Positions 8,550-18,057 of a stretch of 64,000 nucleotides of DNA are shown here, piece after piece. The stretch lies in contig JAGLCR010000007.1 in the NCBI GenBank assembly GCA_023146135.1, positions 1-64,000 on the forward strand, written 5' to 3'. Made by a program: the position numbers and the translations under genes. Position 1 is the first letter of the stretch, and the number at the start of each line of letters is the position of its first letter. The stretch comes from Bacteroidales bacterium. GTDB lineage: Bacteria > Bacteroidota > Bacteroidia > Bacteroidales > UBA1556. The notes below the pieces were generated by a model, which saw only the letters and a program-made list of their open reading frames with translations, was not told where the DNA came from and made no database searches.

Positions 8550-9485
8550 TTACTTACTCTCAAAAGGAACTGTATTTCGCTCCCAAAAAACCCCATCTAC
8601 ATAACCTTGAATACGGGGATTGTCATCAGCGATCTGCAAGCGCTTTTCAGCAATGCAAGCAAAATCCTCATCCAATTCAATACCCACAAACTTACGGTTA
8701 AGTTTTTTAGCAGCTACAGAAGTAGTCCCCGAACCCAAAAACGGATCAAATACCACATCACCTTCACGCGAGCTCGCTAGTATAATCTTAGCAACTAGTT
8801 TCTCCGGCTTTTGAGTGGGATGGTCAGTATTTTCTGGCATCGACCAAAAAGGAATACTAATATCTGTCCATAGATTAGAAGGAAAAGTCAAGCGAAATTT
8901 ACCCTTTTCATTCTTATCCCAGTCCTTGGCTTTACCTTTTGAATCAGTATAGGGAGCCAAAACCTTACGTTTCATTTTCACAGCCTCCACATCAAAATAA
9001 TAATCCTTTGAATTGGTGCAAAACCATATATCCTCTGAAGCATTTTTCCAGTTTGTTTTTGCTCCTCGTCCTTTTTCTCGCTCAAAAGTAATACGATTCT
9101 GAATGTGAAAATACCTTCGAGCTACATTATATATAGCTGCTGATGATTTCCAATCGCCGCAAATATAAATTGACGCATTGGGTTTCAATAAACGTGGGAT
9201 TTTACTCAACCATTCGTCCAACCATAGTTCATAAGCCTCTGATTCCATCTCACGAAATGTAGTTTTATTAAATTTCTTACTCAAATTATAAGGTGGGTCC
9301 ACAAAAAGCAAATCCACAAATGCATCGGGCAAATAATCCAATGCTTGCAACATGTCCTGCTGAATGGTGCGATCGATAATATCAGAAAGCGCCACATTTC
9401 CATCCAGATGGAATAATCTTTTCTTCAACTTCTTTTTCTCAGAAATCGACAAAATGATGGTTTTATTTCTGGGTGCTTTTGACAT
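8550..9485 (-). CDS. site-specific DNA methyltransferase (beta-class, N6-adenine or N4-cytosine)
   Basis: A 311-aa DNA amino-methyltransferase. Catalytic motif IV (VDPPYNL, about residue 65) precedes the AdoMet-binding motif I (FDPFLGSGTT, about 247), the order that defines the beta class. HPTQKPEKLV just before motif I is family typical. The TRD should lie between about 110 and 220. DPPY fits either N6-adenine (D/N-PPY) or some N4-cytosine enzymes, so the modified base is not settled. No restriction endonuclease is adjacent; the neighbours are a protease and a peptidase, so it looks like an orphan regulatory methyltransferase or a solitary remnant. The target sequence cannot be predicted. 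Confidence 0.9.
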   Translation of the reverse strand: MSKAPRNKTIILSISEKKKLKKRLFHLDGNVALSDIIDRTIQQDMLQALDYLPDAFVDLLFVDPPYNLSKKFNKTTFREMESEAYELWLDEWLSKIPRLLKPNASIYICGDWKSSAAIYNVARRYFHIQNRITFEREKGRGAKTNWKNASEDIWFCTNSKDYYFDVEAVKMKRKVLAPYTDSKGKAKDWDKNEKGKFRLTFPSNLWTDISIPFWSMPENTDHPTQKPEKLVAKIILASSREGDVVFDPFLGSGTTSVAAKKLNRKFVGIELDEDFACIAEKRLQIADDNPRIQGYVDGVFWERNTVPFESK

Positions 9486-9609
9486 GGGCTTTTTTATAGG
9501 TAGTTTGTAATACTATTTTATCAAGTATTAGGTGTTTATTATGGATGTAAGACTCGATGCGTAAAGAAAATTTTGCAACAACGAAGACGATTGCATTCAG
9601 AGTAAGCAG

Positions 9610-11742
9610 CTATAAGAAATCATCAAAATAGCGAGCAATCTTAGTCTCCAAATGTAAACGGTCCATACCACGTACATTATGCCCATGACCTGGATAAACA
9701 AAATAATCTACTTGCTTTTGTTGTTTTACACATTCCTGAATAAATTTCAAACTATGTTGCCAAACAACTGTTGGATCCATGGTTCCATGAATCAACATTA
9801 ATCGCCCTTCTAGTTTATCCACATTATTTAACAGGTTGGAGTTTTTATAACCCTCAGCATTTTGCTCTGGAGTATCCATATAGCGCTCGCCATACATTAT
9901 TTCATAGTATTTCCAATCTATTACTGGACCACCAGCAACACCCACCTTAAATGTTTCGGCATGATGCGTCATTAATGAGGTAGCCATAAAACCTCCAAAG
10001 CTCCATCCGTCAACACCAAAACGTGCGGTATCCACATAGGATAGGCTCTTCAAGTATTCCACTCCAACCATTTGATCCTTCATCTCGGTAACACCCAGCT
10101 GTGCATGAATAATACTTTCAAACTTAAATCCACGATTTCCAGAGCCGCGGTTGTCTAATGTGAAAACCACATAGCCTTTTGAAGCCATATACTGCAAGAA
10201 GAATCCACTTCCGCCCATCCAACTATCACTTATCATTTGAACATGGGGGCCACCATAAACATATACTAAAACAGGGTATTTTTTAGTGGAATCAAAATTA
10301 GCAGGCTTAATTAAGCGATAGTATAAATCAGTTCCATCATCGGCTTTCAAAGTAGAGATAATGGTTTCTCCCACATTAAATTCTTTCAATGGGCTACGGT
10401 TTTCTTTTAATACTTTTAGCATCTTACCCTTGCTGCTATACAATCGGTATTCACGGGCAATATCAGTATTATTACTAAGTATATCTGTGAAATACTGCTT
10501 CGAGTCATTTAATGTAACGCTATGTGTTCCATGAGTATCTGTAAGTTTCGAAATACCTCCATCTTTCACTTTAACACTATATAAATGTCGTTCGATAGGA
10601 CTATCTTTTGTTGCCATAAAGTACAATTTGGTGTTCTTGGCATCAAAACCTAAATAGTCTGTAATAATCCAATCTCCTTTTGTAAGTTGCTTAATTAATT
10701 TACCTTCTATATCATAAAGGTAGGCATGCATATAACCATCCTGCTGACTTAAATATACAAACTGAGTATTGCTACCATTAAGGAAATGCAATTGGTTTTG
10801 TGGCTCAACCCAACGGTCATTTGTTTCTTCCAAAAGTGTTTTAACAAGTTTACCACTACTTGCATCATATTTATTTAGCCACATATGGTTGCTTGCTCGG
10901 TTAAGCACTTGGATAAAGACATACTTCTCGTCAGGGCTCCAACTAATATTAGTCAAGTACATTTTATCATCAGTATCCAGCACTACGGTTTTTTGGGTAG
11001 TAGGATTATAAACATGAAGCTTTACCACTTCTGTTTTCATACCTGCCATAGGGTATTTGGTGTTCTTAACTTCTGCCACACGGGCATCAATATCCACCAA
11101 TGGATAGTCTGTTACATTGCTCTCATCTTTTTGATAAAAAGCCAATAAATTGCCCTTTGGCGACCAAAAAATACCATGAGTAATTCCGTACTCACTTCTC
11201 GAAACCGTTTGACCACTTACGATATTTGGATCCTTTTCTGAAGTAACAGCAGTTTCTTTTCCATTGGCAAAAATATAGAGGTTATTGTCGCGAGTAAATG
11301 CTGTTTGTTTATGATTTTTTTCATATTTAATCACATCTGAGGCGGTAGGATAATAACAAATATTTTTAATGGAATGCTCGCTTATGCTATACTCGTATAA
11401 AGTGTCTGCCTTTACAAATGACAAAGTTGAACTGCTTACCCATTGAAGTCTTGGAAATCGTTTTGTAGCTTTAAATCCAGCCTTTTCAAAATCGGCACTT
11501 AGTGTAGCTATTTCTAGAAGAATAGACTCTTTCCCTTTAACACTTGTCTTTTTTAGTTTCCCATCTTCAACAAAACTATAATCGCTGCTAGATGGAATCC
11601 ATTGCAACTGCGATATTCGAACGGGATAAACCTCAGGGTTTGTATATGCATCAGATAATTTCAATTCTTTCTTTTGGGCTAGCGCGTTAAGCCCCATTAA
11701 TCCTATAATTGTAAATAGGATAAAACTTCGTAAAATATTCAT
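9610..11742 (-). CDS. S9 family prolyl oligopeptidase, dipeptidyl peptidase IV type
   Basis: A 710-aa exported serine peptidase with signal peptide (ending near LNALAQ). The DPPIV N-terminal beta-propeller spans about residues 60-440 and the alpha/beta hydrolase domain about 450-710. The triad is visible: Ser in GWSFGGFMA (about 579), Asp in HGTMDPTV (about 656) and His in YPGHGHNVRG (about 690). These periplasmic enzymes cleave X-Pro or similar dipeptides from peptide N-termini, which fits a peptide-using anaerobe that also secretes a C10 protease. It follows GGGPS by only 20 nt and may be co-transcribed with it. Residues equivalent to the double-Glu of true DPPIV (DESNVTDYP) are suggested near 205, supporting aminodipeptidase activity. 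Confidence 0.92.
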   Translation of the reverse strand: MNILRSFILFTIIGLMGLNALAQKKELKLSDAYTNPEVYPVRISQLQWIPSSSDYSFVEDGKLKKTSVKGKESILLEIATLSADFEKAGFKATKRFPRLQWVSSSTLSFVKADTLYEYSISEHSIKNICYYPTASDVIKYEKNHKQTAFTRDNNLYIFANGKETAVTSEKDPNIVSGQTVSRSEYGITHGIFWSPKGNLLAFYQKDESNVTDYPLVDIDARVAEVKNTKYPMAGMKTEVVKLHVYNPTTQKTVVLDTDDKMYLTNISWSPDEKYVFIQVLNRASNHMWLNKYDASSGKLVKTLLEETNDRWVEPQNQLHFLNGSNTQFVYLSQQDGYMHAYLYDIEGKLIKQLTKGDWIITDYLGFDAKNTKLYFMATKDSPIERHLYSVKVKDGGISKLTDTHGTHSVTLNDSKQYFTDILSNNTDIAREYRLYSSKGKMLKVLKENRSPLKEFNVGETIISTLKADDGTDLYYRLIKPANFDSTKKYPVLVYVYGGPHVQMISDSWMGGSGFFLQYMASKGYVVFTLDNRGSGNRGFKFESIIHAQLGVTEMKDQMVGVEYLKSLSYVDTARFGVDGWSFGGFMATSLMTHHAETFKVGVAGGPVIDWKYYEIMYGERYMDTPEQNAEGYKNSNLLNNVDKLEGRLMLIHGTMDPTVVWQHSLKFIQECVKQQKQVDYFVYPGHGHNVRGMDRLHLETKIARYFDDFL

Positions 11743-11762
11743 TTTAATATGTTTATTGATTT

Positions 11763-12494
11763 TTAAATATGATGAATTGCTTCTGCAAATTCCTTAATAA
11801 GATCTGGTTTTTCTTCAATAGCATTGCCCACAACAATAATATCGCCCCCTGCACGAGCAGCTTTTTCAGCAGCATCTATATCTCTTATTCCACCACCAAT
11901 AATCAAGGGTACGGAAATATTTGCTTTAACCTGCTTTATCATTTTTTCAGAAATAGGTGTTTGAGCCCCACTACCAGCATCCATATAAATGGCTTTTAAA
12001 CCCAGCATTTCGCCAGCAATGGCAGTGGCCATAGCTACATCAGGTTTATCGTGTGGAATAGGCAAACTGCCACTCATATATTGTGCAGTGGTTAGCCTAC
12101 CGCTTTCTACCAAAATATAACCTGTGGCTATCGTTTCCAGTTTCATTTTGCGTATTAATGGAGCAGCATGCACGTGATTGCCAATAAGCAAATCGGCATT
12201 TCGGCCACTAATCAACGAAAGAAAAAATACCGCATCGGCATTGGGGTGTATGTGGCTTCCGTTACCTGGGAAAAGAATAAGTGGGATAGTAGTATTCGAC
12301 CTAATTATTGAAAGACATTTCTCCAAATTCTTCTCCGTCATTAAGCTTCCGCCTACAAATATAAAATCTACACCCGCCTGATTTGCACCTTCAATTCGGG
12401 CCGTAATATCGTCATCACCACATTTATCAGGATCGATAAGCAGTGCAAATTTCTTTTGTTTTATGCTTTCTAAAAGCTTAGGGTAAACATCCAT
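11763..12494 (-). CDS. geranylgeranylglyceryl/heptaprenylglyceryl phosphate synthase family protein (PcrB/GGGPS)
   Basis: A 243-aa TIM-barrel prenyltransferase that joins sn-glycerol-1-phosphate to a polyprenyl diphosphate through an ether bond. Family marks include the N-terminal ALLIDPDK, FVGGSLMT (about 45), AIYMDAGSGA (about 168-177) and the phosphate-binding ending LIIGGGIRDIDAAEKAARAGGDIIVVGN. It belongs to the bacterial group II of GGGPS known from Bacteroidota, the homologue of archaeal lipid synthases; the physiological product in this phylum is not well established. It is 3 nt downstream of the phosphopantetheinyl transferase gene, so the two are translationally close and likely one operon. 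Confidence 0.9.
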   Translation of the reverse strand: MDVYPKLLESIKQKKFALLIDPDKCGDDDITARIEGANQAGVDFIFVGGSLMTEKNLEKCLSIIRSNTTIPLILFPGNGSHIHPNADAVFFLSLISGRNADLLIGNHVHAAPLIRKMKLETIATGYILVESGRLTTAQYMSGSLPIPHDKPDVAMATAIAGEMLGLKAIYMDAGSGAQTPISEKMIKQVKANISVPLIIGGGIRDIDAAEKAARAGGDIIVVGNAIEEKPDLIKEFAEAIHHI

Positions 12495-12497
12495 ATG

Positions 12498-13169
12498 CTA
12501 CTTGGCTTTTTCTTTTATTATAATCGTATCATCAACTGAAAAAGCAAGAATATATTCTCCATCGTCCGAGAAATGATATTGTACCTGATAGTCTTTTTTG
12601 AAGGATCCAATCTCCAATTTACCGTCAATAAGACCCTCGTTACCAATTGCAAAAGGCTTGATGCTAATATTATCTAATTGAACTTCACTTTTTCCATATA
12701 GCTTATAAAGGGCTTCCTTAGCACTCCACACGATGGTTAAAAATTTATCTTGTTCTAACTCTGGAAGTAGCTCCATTTCTTCAGCATTAAGAAACTTGCT
12801 TGCCAAACGATTGATACGGTCATTTAGCTTTTCAATATCGATTCCCACATAATGCTTTTTGCTAATAATAACTCCTGAATAAACACCTGAATGGGTTACT
12901 GATAAAGAATAATCAAGATTTGCAAAATGTAATTTTCCATGCTCATCATAAAAGAATTCGCAGGGACATTCCTCATCCAAAAGCTCACGAATGGCCAAAC
13001 GGTAGCTCAGCCAATGCGCTTGTCGCGACTTCAGCTTAAACTTCTCAAAGGTTTCTCTCTCTCCCTCAGAAAATTGTATCATCGACAGCAATTCATCTAC
13101 ACTCTCAGAGATTTTCCAAACTCCAAGTACAGCGTGACCTTCGATTTCTTGTTTATAAATGATTGGCAT
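12498..13169 (-). CDS. 4'-phosphopantetheinyl transferase superfamily protein
   Basis: A 223-aa Sfp/AcpT-type enzyme that transfers phosphopantetheine from CoA to a serine on a carrier protein. The two conserved blocks are VGIDIEKLNDR (about residues 107-117) and WSAKEALYKLYGK (about 146-158), which hold the Mg2+ ligands Asp, Glu and Glu and the catalytic lysine. Length fits the Sfp type rather than the short AcpS type. Directly downstream is GGGPS; upstream is an acyl-adenylating ligase, making a small lipid/acyl-carrier group. The -7 box TATATTTG ends 7 nt before the ATG, suggesting a very short leader. Confidence 0.88.
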   Translation of the reverse strand: MPIIYKQEIEGHAVLGVWKISESVDELLSMIQFSEGERETFEKFKLKSRQAHWLSYRLAIRELLDEECPCEFFYDEHGKLHFANLDYSLSVTHSGVYSGVIISKKHYVGIDIEKLNDRINRLASKFLNAEEMELLPELEQDKFLTIVWSAKEALYKLYGKSEVQLDNISIKPFAIGNEGLIDGKLEIGSFKKDYQVQYHFSDDGEYILAFSVDDTIIIKEKAK

Positions 13170-13176
13170 AGGGGAG

Positions 13177-13184
13177 CAAATATA
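13177..13184 (-). promoter_or_regulatory. -7 box for the phosphopantetheinyl transferase gene
   Basis: On the minus strand TATATTTG is followed 7 nt later by the ATG, so transcription would start within a few bases of the start codon. No clear -33 TTG is present. Confidence 0.4.
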
Positions 13185-13258
13185 CGATTTTTAGGCATTT
13201 AATGAGGAAAGAATTCGAGAAGTTTCAAGTAAAAATACCTCAGCTCTTACGAAATTAT

Positions 13259-14935
13259 TTAAGCCTTATATAAAATTTGCTTTTTCTTGCTCCTTTGCGC
13301 CCAATTTCTTAACCAAGCTCTATTTATTTTTGAGTTATGTCGAACATCTACAGGCAAATCTCTATAATAATACAAACGATGAATATCAATTGTGATGGAT
13401 TCTTTTTGCCCTAATAAAAACAGCTCTTGAGCCAGAAGCTCCAGTGCTTGCTTATTTAACTTTCGGAAATCGTTCTCCAGCTCAACAATAATCGCTGGTT
13501 TTATTTCTCCATCATCATGAATACCAACCAGAGCAGTGCGAAACACCTTTGGATGATTATTGAAAATAGCTTCACAGTTAATGGTAAATAGGGTTTCTTG
13601 TTTACCCGATTTTTTATATTCCACACGATGATCTTTTCTACCACAAAACCAGAGCTTCCCTACAGCATCTAAATACCCAACATCGCCTATACGATGCCAC
13701 AGTTTTTCACCTTCCAAAATTTTTACTCCCCGCGTTTTTTCGTCATCTTGAAAGTACCTCTTGGTAATCATGGAACTGGAAACCACAATCTCTCCAATGT
13801 CGCCCTGTGGCAAAATATTTGTGTCTGAAAAGCTTGCAATAGGCTCGTCTGATATGGTAATTATACGAATCTCAACACCAGCAACAGCATGCCCTACACA
13901 AGTCCCTTTCCCTTTGTCAGTTTCCATTTGGGTTTCTTCCAATATGCTCCTTCCATTAATGGAAGTAACAGGTAATGACTCTGTTGCCCCATAAGGAGTG
14001 TACATATCTCCATCATCAGGCAAAATATTGTCAATCATTAAACGAAGAATATCTCCACGAACCGGCGCCCCAGCTGTTATTGCTTTTTTTAAGGATGGCA
14101 GTTGAATGCTATTTTTATCACAATACTTAGAAATTTTATGCCAAACAGCAGGAGAAGCGAAACAATTCGTAATGCCCATCTCTTGAATTGGCCCAATGAT
14201 ATTCATTGGATTCACTTTGGCAGGCTTACTAGGATCCATGTCTGGCAAAATCAATGTGATGCCTATGCCCAAAGAAAACAATCCTAATAAAGGAAAGCAA
14301 GGAATGTCCGTATCCTCAGGTTTTAGCTGATATATTTCTTGAATAGATTTTAACTGATTTTCAAAAATACCATGCTCGTATTCCACACCCTTGGGCACAC
14401 CAGTACTACCACTAGTAAATAAAATAGCTGCTAAATCGGTAGCAACAACATTTTCTGTAGGAAAGGGCTTTTGATTATTTTTGGAACTTAGCAGCTCGTT
14501 AATTGTTTTGCCCTTCCAAAAGCCTTTACGCCCAACCGTAACTTGAATTTTACATGATGAAAACGCCTTAAAAAAAACAGCCTTAATAATATGCCCAATA
14601 GGAATCGCGATTAATGCCTTTGCATCTGCTTGTTTGATACACTTTAGCAAATCCTTTTTTTTCATGCCGGGGTCAATAATGACAGGCACTACACCCATTT
14701 TGAAAAGAGTAAAAGTTACTAAATAAAACTCGAGAGTATGTTTAATCAGCATAATAACTCTATCTCCCTTAACAAGACCTTCGGCTTGCAATCCATTGGC
14801 AAGAGTGTTTGTTTTTCTGTTGAATGAAGCAAAGCTACAATCTTTATAAACGCCACTGATTTTATGTCGAATTGCTACTTTATCAGGAAACTCTTTTGCT
14901 AATTTAGGAATATACAATGCAATATTTCCAAGCAT
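13259..14935 (-). CDS. acyl-adenylating ligase, OleC-like (fatty acid CoA ligase family)
   Basis: ANL-superfamily adenylating enzyme, 558 aa from the ATG at 14935; the longer ORF begins at a TTG and adds residues unlike the family. Core motifs: A3 loop TSGSTGVPKGVEYEH (about 178), YTPYGATES (about 315), WHRIGDVGYLD (about 420) and FCGRKDHRVEYK (about 438). The ending lacks a clear A10-type lysine block and instead carries DLPVDVRHNSKINRAWL, which contains PVDxRHNSKI, the signature of the OleC branch. OleC enzymes form beta-lactones from 2-alkyl-3-hydroxy acids in olefin pathways, but oleA, oleB and oleD are not next to it, so the substrate is open. Divergent from the C69 peptidase. Confidence 0.82.
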   Translation of the reverse strand: MLGNIALYIPKLAKEFPDKVAIRHKISGVYKDCSFASFNRKTNTLANGLQAEGLVKGDRVIMLIKHTLEFYLVTFTLFKMGVVPVIIDPGMKKKDLLKCIKQADAKALIAIPIGHIIKAVFFKAFSSCKIQVTVGRKGFWKGKTINELLSSKNNQKPFPTENVVATDLAAILFTSGSTGVPKGVEYEHGIFENQLKSIQEIYQLKPEDTDIPCFPLLGLFSLGIGITLILPDMDPSKPAKVNPMNIIGPIQEMGITNCFASPAVWHKISKYCDKNSIQLPSLKKAITAGAPVRGDILRLMIDNILPDDGDMYTPYGATESLPVTSINGRSILEETQMETDKGKGTCVGHAVAGVEIRIITISDEPIASFSDTNILPQGDIGEIVVSSSMITKRYFQDDEKTRGVKILEGEKLWHRIGDVGYLDAVGKLWFCGRKDHRVEYKKSGKQETLFTINCEAIFNNHPKVFRTALVGIHDDGEIKPAIIVELENDFRKLNKQALELLAQELFLLGQKESITIDIHRLYYYRDLPVDVRHNSKINRAWLRNWAQRSKKKQILYKA

Positions 14936-15015
14936 GATTAATAGTTTACAGCCCAGTTCAATTTTAAACAAGACAATTTATTATTATATTTTCATAAAGA
15001 ATACCTCTGCATTAC

Positions 15016-15042
15016 CCCTGCCTTCCAGCAGGCAGACTTTCA
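15016..15042. repeat. short hairpin (REP-like) in the ligase/dipeptidase spacer
   Basis: CTGCCTTCCAGCAGGCAG forms a stem of CTGCC/GGCAG in an otherwise AT-rich divergent spacer. It resembles dispersed REP units of this phylum but only one copy is seen in the window. Confidence 0.35.
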
Positions 15043-15204
15043 CAGTCATCTTCAATATCCTTAATCACAAAGATACACCTATCAAACATAAATAGCAAAC
15101 TACAATTCGTAATTTTAGTTTTTGTTTAGTATAAAATACCACTACAGAATGAAGCCATAAAAATCGTAAATTCGTGGCCAAATCAAAAACTAAAAACAAA
15201 GGAT

Positions 15205-16830
15205 ATGCGCATAATTAAACTTACTTTTCTATTATTGGCTTTAAGCCTAAGCACGATTGCACAAGACAAAACCGACTGGATGGGTGGAGTACCCGAGGGT
15301 TGCACTTCAATTACAGTTGGAAAAGACGCTACATATGACGGCTCGGTTATGACATCTCATACCGACGATAGTCACCGCACACGCTCATGGATGCAGATGG
15401 TTGCAGCCAAAGATTGGCCTGCAGGTAGCATGACTCCCATGTTTTTGCGTGAGCAAGATAATACCAAGGCAATGCCCATTTATAAACATACCAAAATTGG
15501 AGAAATTCCACAAGTAGCACATACTTATGCTTTCTTAAACACTGCATATCCTTCAATGAATGAGCATCAACTGGCCATTGGCGAATCTACCTTTGGTGGC
15601 CTGGATACATTACAGTCGGATAAGGGGATTATTGATTGTCAACGATTATGTCAATTGATGCTAGAACGCACAACAACAGCACGCGAGGCCATTCTTTTGG
15701 CCGATGATTTATTACAAAAACATGGCTGGAATGATTATGGCGAAGTACTTACCATCGCTGACACCAAAGAGGTTTGGCACTTAGAAATTGTGGGTCCTGG
15801 AAAAGGAAAAGTAGGTGCCGTTTGGGTGGCTCAACGCGTGCCCGATAACCATGTGGCTGTAAATGCAAATGCAAGTACAATTGGTGAAATTGACCTGAAG
15901 AATAAGGATCATTTTATGGCTTCGAAAAATATTTATTCTGTTGCAGAAGAATTAGACCTTTGGACAAAAAAAAGCGGAAAACCCTTTAGTTTCAAATATG
16001 TATATGCCCCGAGTAGTCGTTTGTCAGTGGCTTCGCGTCGTCGCGAATGGCGTGTACTGAGCCTTGTTGCACCATCACTCAACTTAAGCCCTACTTCACA
16101 AGATTACCCTTTCTCTGTTAAGCCTGATGGCAAAATAACTATGAATATTATGATTAGCCTTTTCAAGGATTATTATGAAGGAACACCTTACGATATGTGT
16201 CGTACTCTGACTGTGGCCGATAAAGATGGAAAGCAAGTTATTTCACCCTTGGCCAATCCTTTTATGCCTTACGGACAGCTAGAGTTAAGCAAAGCCAATG
16301 GTGGCTGGTTTCATGTTGACAAAAAAACCAATCATATCAGGTTTTTAGGCGAACGCACCATTGCTCGTTGGTACACCATGTATGGCACCATCACGCAATC
16401 GCGCTCTTGGTTGCCCAATGCCATTGGTGGAAAACTGTGGCTGGCACAAGATAATATTGCCACCTCCATTTATATCCCCGTTTACTGTTCGGCTACGCAT
16501 TTACCAAAATCCTATGCTACGCCCGGTCGGGTAAATGGCTATACTCATGAGTCGGCCTGGTGGGCCTTCAATCGTTTGGGAACACTTACTGCTCAGCGAT
16601 GGGGTGATATGCGCCACGATGTGGATGCGGTCTGGAATCCTATGCAAAAGCAAATGTTTGACGAGGTGAAAGCCTTTGAGGCAAAAGCATTAGAACTTGA
16701 TAAGTCAGGTGAAAAAGCAAAGCTGACTACTCTATTAACTGATTATACTAACCTTTGGGGAACTAAGGTGGTGGATCGCGCTTGGAAATTGGGTGATGAG
16801 TTGTGGACTAAGTATGACGAAAAATTCTAA
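15205..16830 (+). CDS. C69 family dipeptidase (PepD-like Ntn hydrolase)
   Basis: A 541-aa exported peptidase of family C69. After a signal peptide (ending STIAQ) the N-terminal nucleophile cysteine lies in EGCTSITVGKDAT (about residue 32), followed by the family sequence DGSVMTSHTDD. In this family the mature enzyme exposes the Cys after processing, giving an Ntn-hydrolase fold. Further family marks are GVWVAQRVPDNHVAVNAN (about 218) and VYCSATHLPKSYATPGR (about 427). It probably trims dipeptides in the periplasm, complementing the S9 and C10 enzymes nearby. Its stop codon lies inside the left arm of a long palindromic repeat, which may act as its 3' end. Confidence 0.9.
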   Translation: MRIIKLTFLLLALSLSTIAQDKTDWMGGVPEGCTSITVGKDATYDGSVMTSHTDDSHRTRSWMQMVAAKDWPAGSMTPMFLREQDNTKAMPIYKHTKIGEIPQVAHTYAFLNTAYPSMNEHQLAIGESTFGGLDTLQSDKGIIDCQRLCQLMLERTTTAREAILLADDLLQKHGWNDYGEVLTIADTKEVWHLEIVGPGKGKVGAVWVAQRVPDNHVAVNANASTIGEIDLKNKDHFMASKNIYSVAEELDLWTKKSGKPFSFKYVYAPSSRLSVASRRREWRVLSLVAPSLNLSPTSQDYPFSVKPDGKITMNIMISLFKDYYEGTPYDMCRTLTVADKDGKQVISPLANPFMPYGQLELSKANGGWFHVDKKTNHIRFLGERTIARWYTMYGTITQSRSWLPNAIGGKLWLAQDNIATSIYIPVYCSATHLPKSYATPGRVNGYTHESAWWAFNRLGTLTAQRWGDMRHDVDAVWNPMQKQMFDEVKAFEAKALELDKSGEKAKLTTLLTDYTNLWGTKVVDRAWKLGDELWTKYDEKF

Positions 16831-16980
16831 TTTTCGATTTTGGGGAGCAATCTCTCGCTTCCTTGGAGAAAAAATCAGGTCATTTACCATAGTAAACTCC
16901 CTAGTTTTTTCTCCTTCGGAATCTTCAACCTTGCATTCCCCAAAATCGAAAATTGTTATCCCAAAACTATTTGAATAGGG
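16829..16980. repeat. palindromic repeat element, copy 1
   Basis: The arm AATTTTCGATTTTGGGGA (16829-16846) is repeated inverted at about 16937-16954. Inner segments GGAGAAAAAA/TTTTTTCTCC and the central TTTACCATAGTAAA pair as well, so 16829-16954 is a ~126-bp imperfect palindrome. Its right part (16881-16980) is shared with copies at 17016 and 18058. The left arm overlaps the dipeptidase stop codon. It looks like a MITE or palindromic unit. Confidence 0.75.
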
Positions 16981-17015
16981 GCAAAATCTTCATTTACTTG
17001 AATATAAAACCAGTC

Positions 17016-17115
17016 CATTTACCATAGTAAACTCCCTAGCTTTTTCTCCTTCGGAATCTTCGACCTTGCTTTCCCCAAAATCGACAATTGTTATCCTAAA
17101 AACTATTTGAAAGGG
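17016..17115. repeat. palindromic repeat element, copy 2 (right half)
   Basis: This copy matches 16881-16980 at nearly every base across about 100 bp (for example CATAGTAAACTCCCTAG). It lacks the matching left arm. The upstream segment CTTGAATATAA (about 16998-17008) is shared with copy 3. Confidence 0.8.
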
Positions 17116-17205
17116 ACAATATAAACCAATTTTGCCTTCGATTTTTACTAAGGACTAGTGCGGGCAAGCAATGTGTATGACTATGAAGCATGGGTTTAAA
17201 TTCTA

Positions 17206-17943
17206 TTAATACCGTATTTCTACAATTGTAGTATCATAAGGTGGTACTGAATAATAAATAATAGTATCTCTTGTTACTCCATTGCGAGTAAGCTTGCCAT
17301 GTACCTCATGAGGATTATAATTATTCTGACCTGGTGGAATACCGAACTTATTGGTGCCACCCCATGTTTTGCCAACCCAATTTAGAGTAGAATCAGTTAA
17401 ACCGTGAAAAACAGGAGGTAATCCTGCCGATCCACAATTATCACATGGTAACCCAGAAACATACTTAAACACATCCGAATTATTAACATCAGGATTAGTA
17501 TTAATAAAACGAGGGCGCACCCATGAATAAGCTAATACATAGAGCTTTATATTATTGTTTTGGCCTGCGGTAATTGGGAAGAGAGTTGTGTTGTATGAAT
17601 TGATATTATCCCAATACAAATCTGGATTACAATCCGTATATACTAAAAAATACTCTTCACCTGAGAGCAATTCCTTATCGAAGCTATATTTGGCACTATT
17701 ATTTACAATTGTTTTATCGATTTCATCCCATTGTGGGCCGCCACCCCCTAAGACACCTCCTCCATGCCTATGATATAGTATTACTTGAGGCTTTTTTAGT
17801 TCCGTAGATATTTTAATGGGGTCGTTAGTTCCATTTACTATTAAGGTTCCGTTAATAGTTGTGGCTACCTTTTTTTCTTCTTTCTTACACGAATAGCTCA
17901 GTACTATCCCTATAACTAATATTACTATTGCTATCTTTTTCAT
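17206..17943 (-). CDS. lipoprotein of unknown function
   Basis: A 245-aa protein with a lipoprotein signal peptide (lipobox ending SYSC, then KKEEKK), so it is probably anchored in a membrane. After the lysine-rich linker the start NGTLIVNGTNDPIKI resembles a transthyretin-like/carboxypeptidase regulatory beta-sandwich. A small CDNC motif lies near residue 170. I do not recognise a family for the rest, which is rich in Asn, Gly and Tyr. It is alone between two stretches of palindromic repeats, with no operon partner. It may be accessory; function unknown. Confidence 0.6.
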   Translation of the reverse strand: MKKIAIVILVIGIVLSYSCKKEEKKVATTINGTLIVNGTNDPIKISTELKKPQVILYHRHGGGVLGGGGPQWDEIDKTIVNNSAKYSFDKELLSGEEYFLVYTDCNPDLYWDNINSYNTTLFPITAGQNNNIKLYVLAYSWVRPRFINTNPDVNNSDVFKYVSGLPCDNCGSAGLPPVFHGLTDSTLNWVGKTWGGTNKFGIPPGQNNYNPHEVHGKLTRNGVTRDTIIYYSVPPYDTTIVEIRY

Positions 17944-18057
17944 AATTTATTAAACTTTATGGTTTTACAAAAATACAATAAAACAGAGGCGAAACCAAAT
18001 TTGCCTGATTGGATGGTAGGCCTCCGTATTGGAGGCGACTTGAATATAATAGCTAGC

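Noticed and set aside
9486-9609. A restriction endonuclease beside the methyltransferase
   Set aside because: The gap is too small and neighbours are peptidase genes; no nuclease motif is present.
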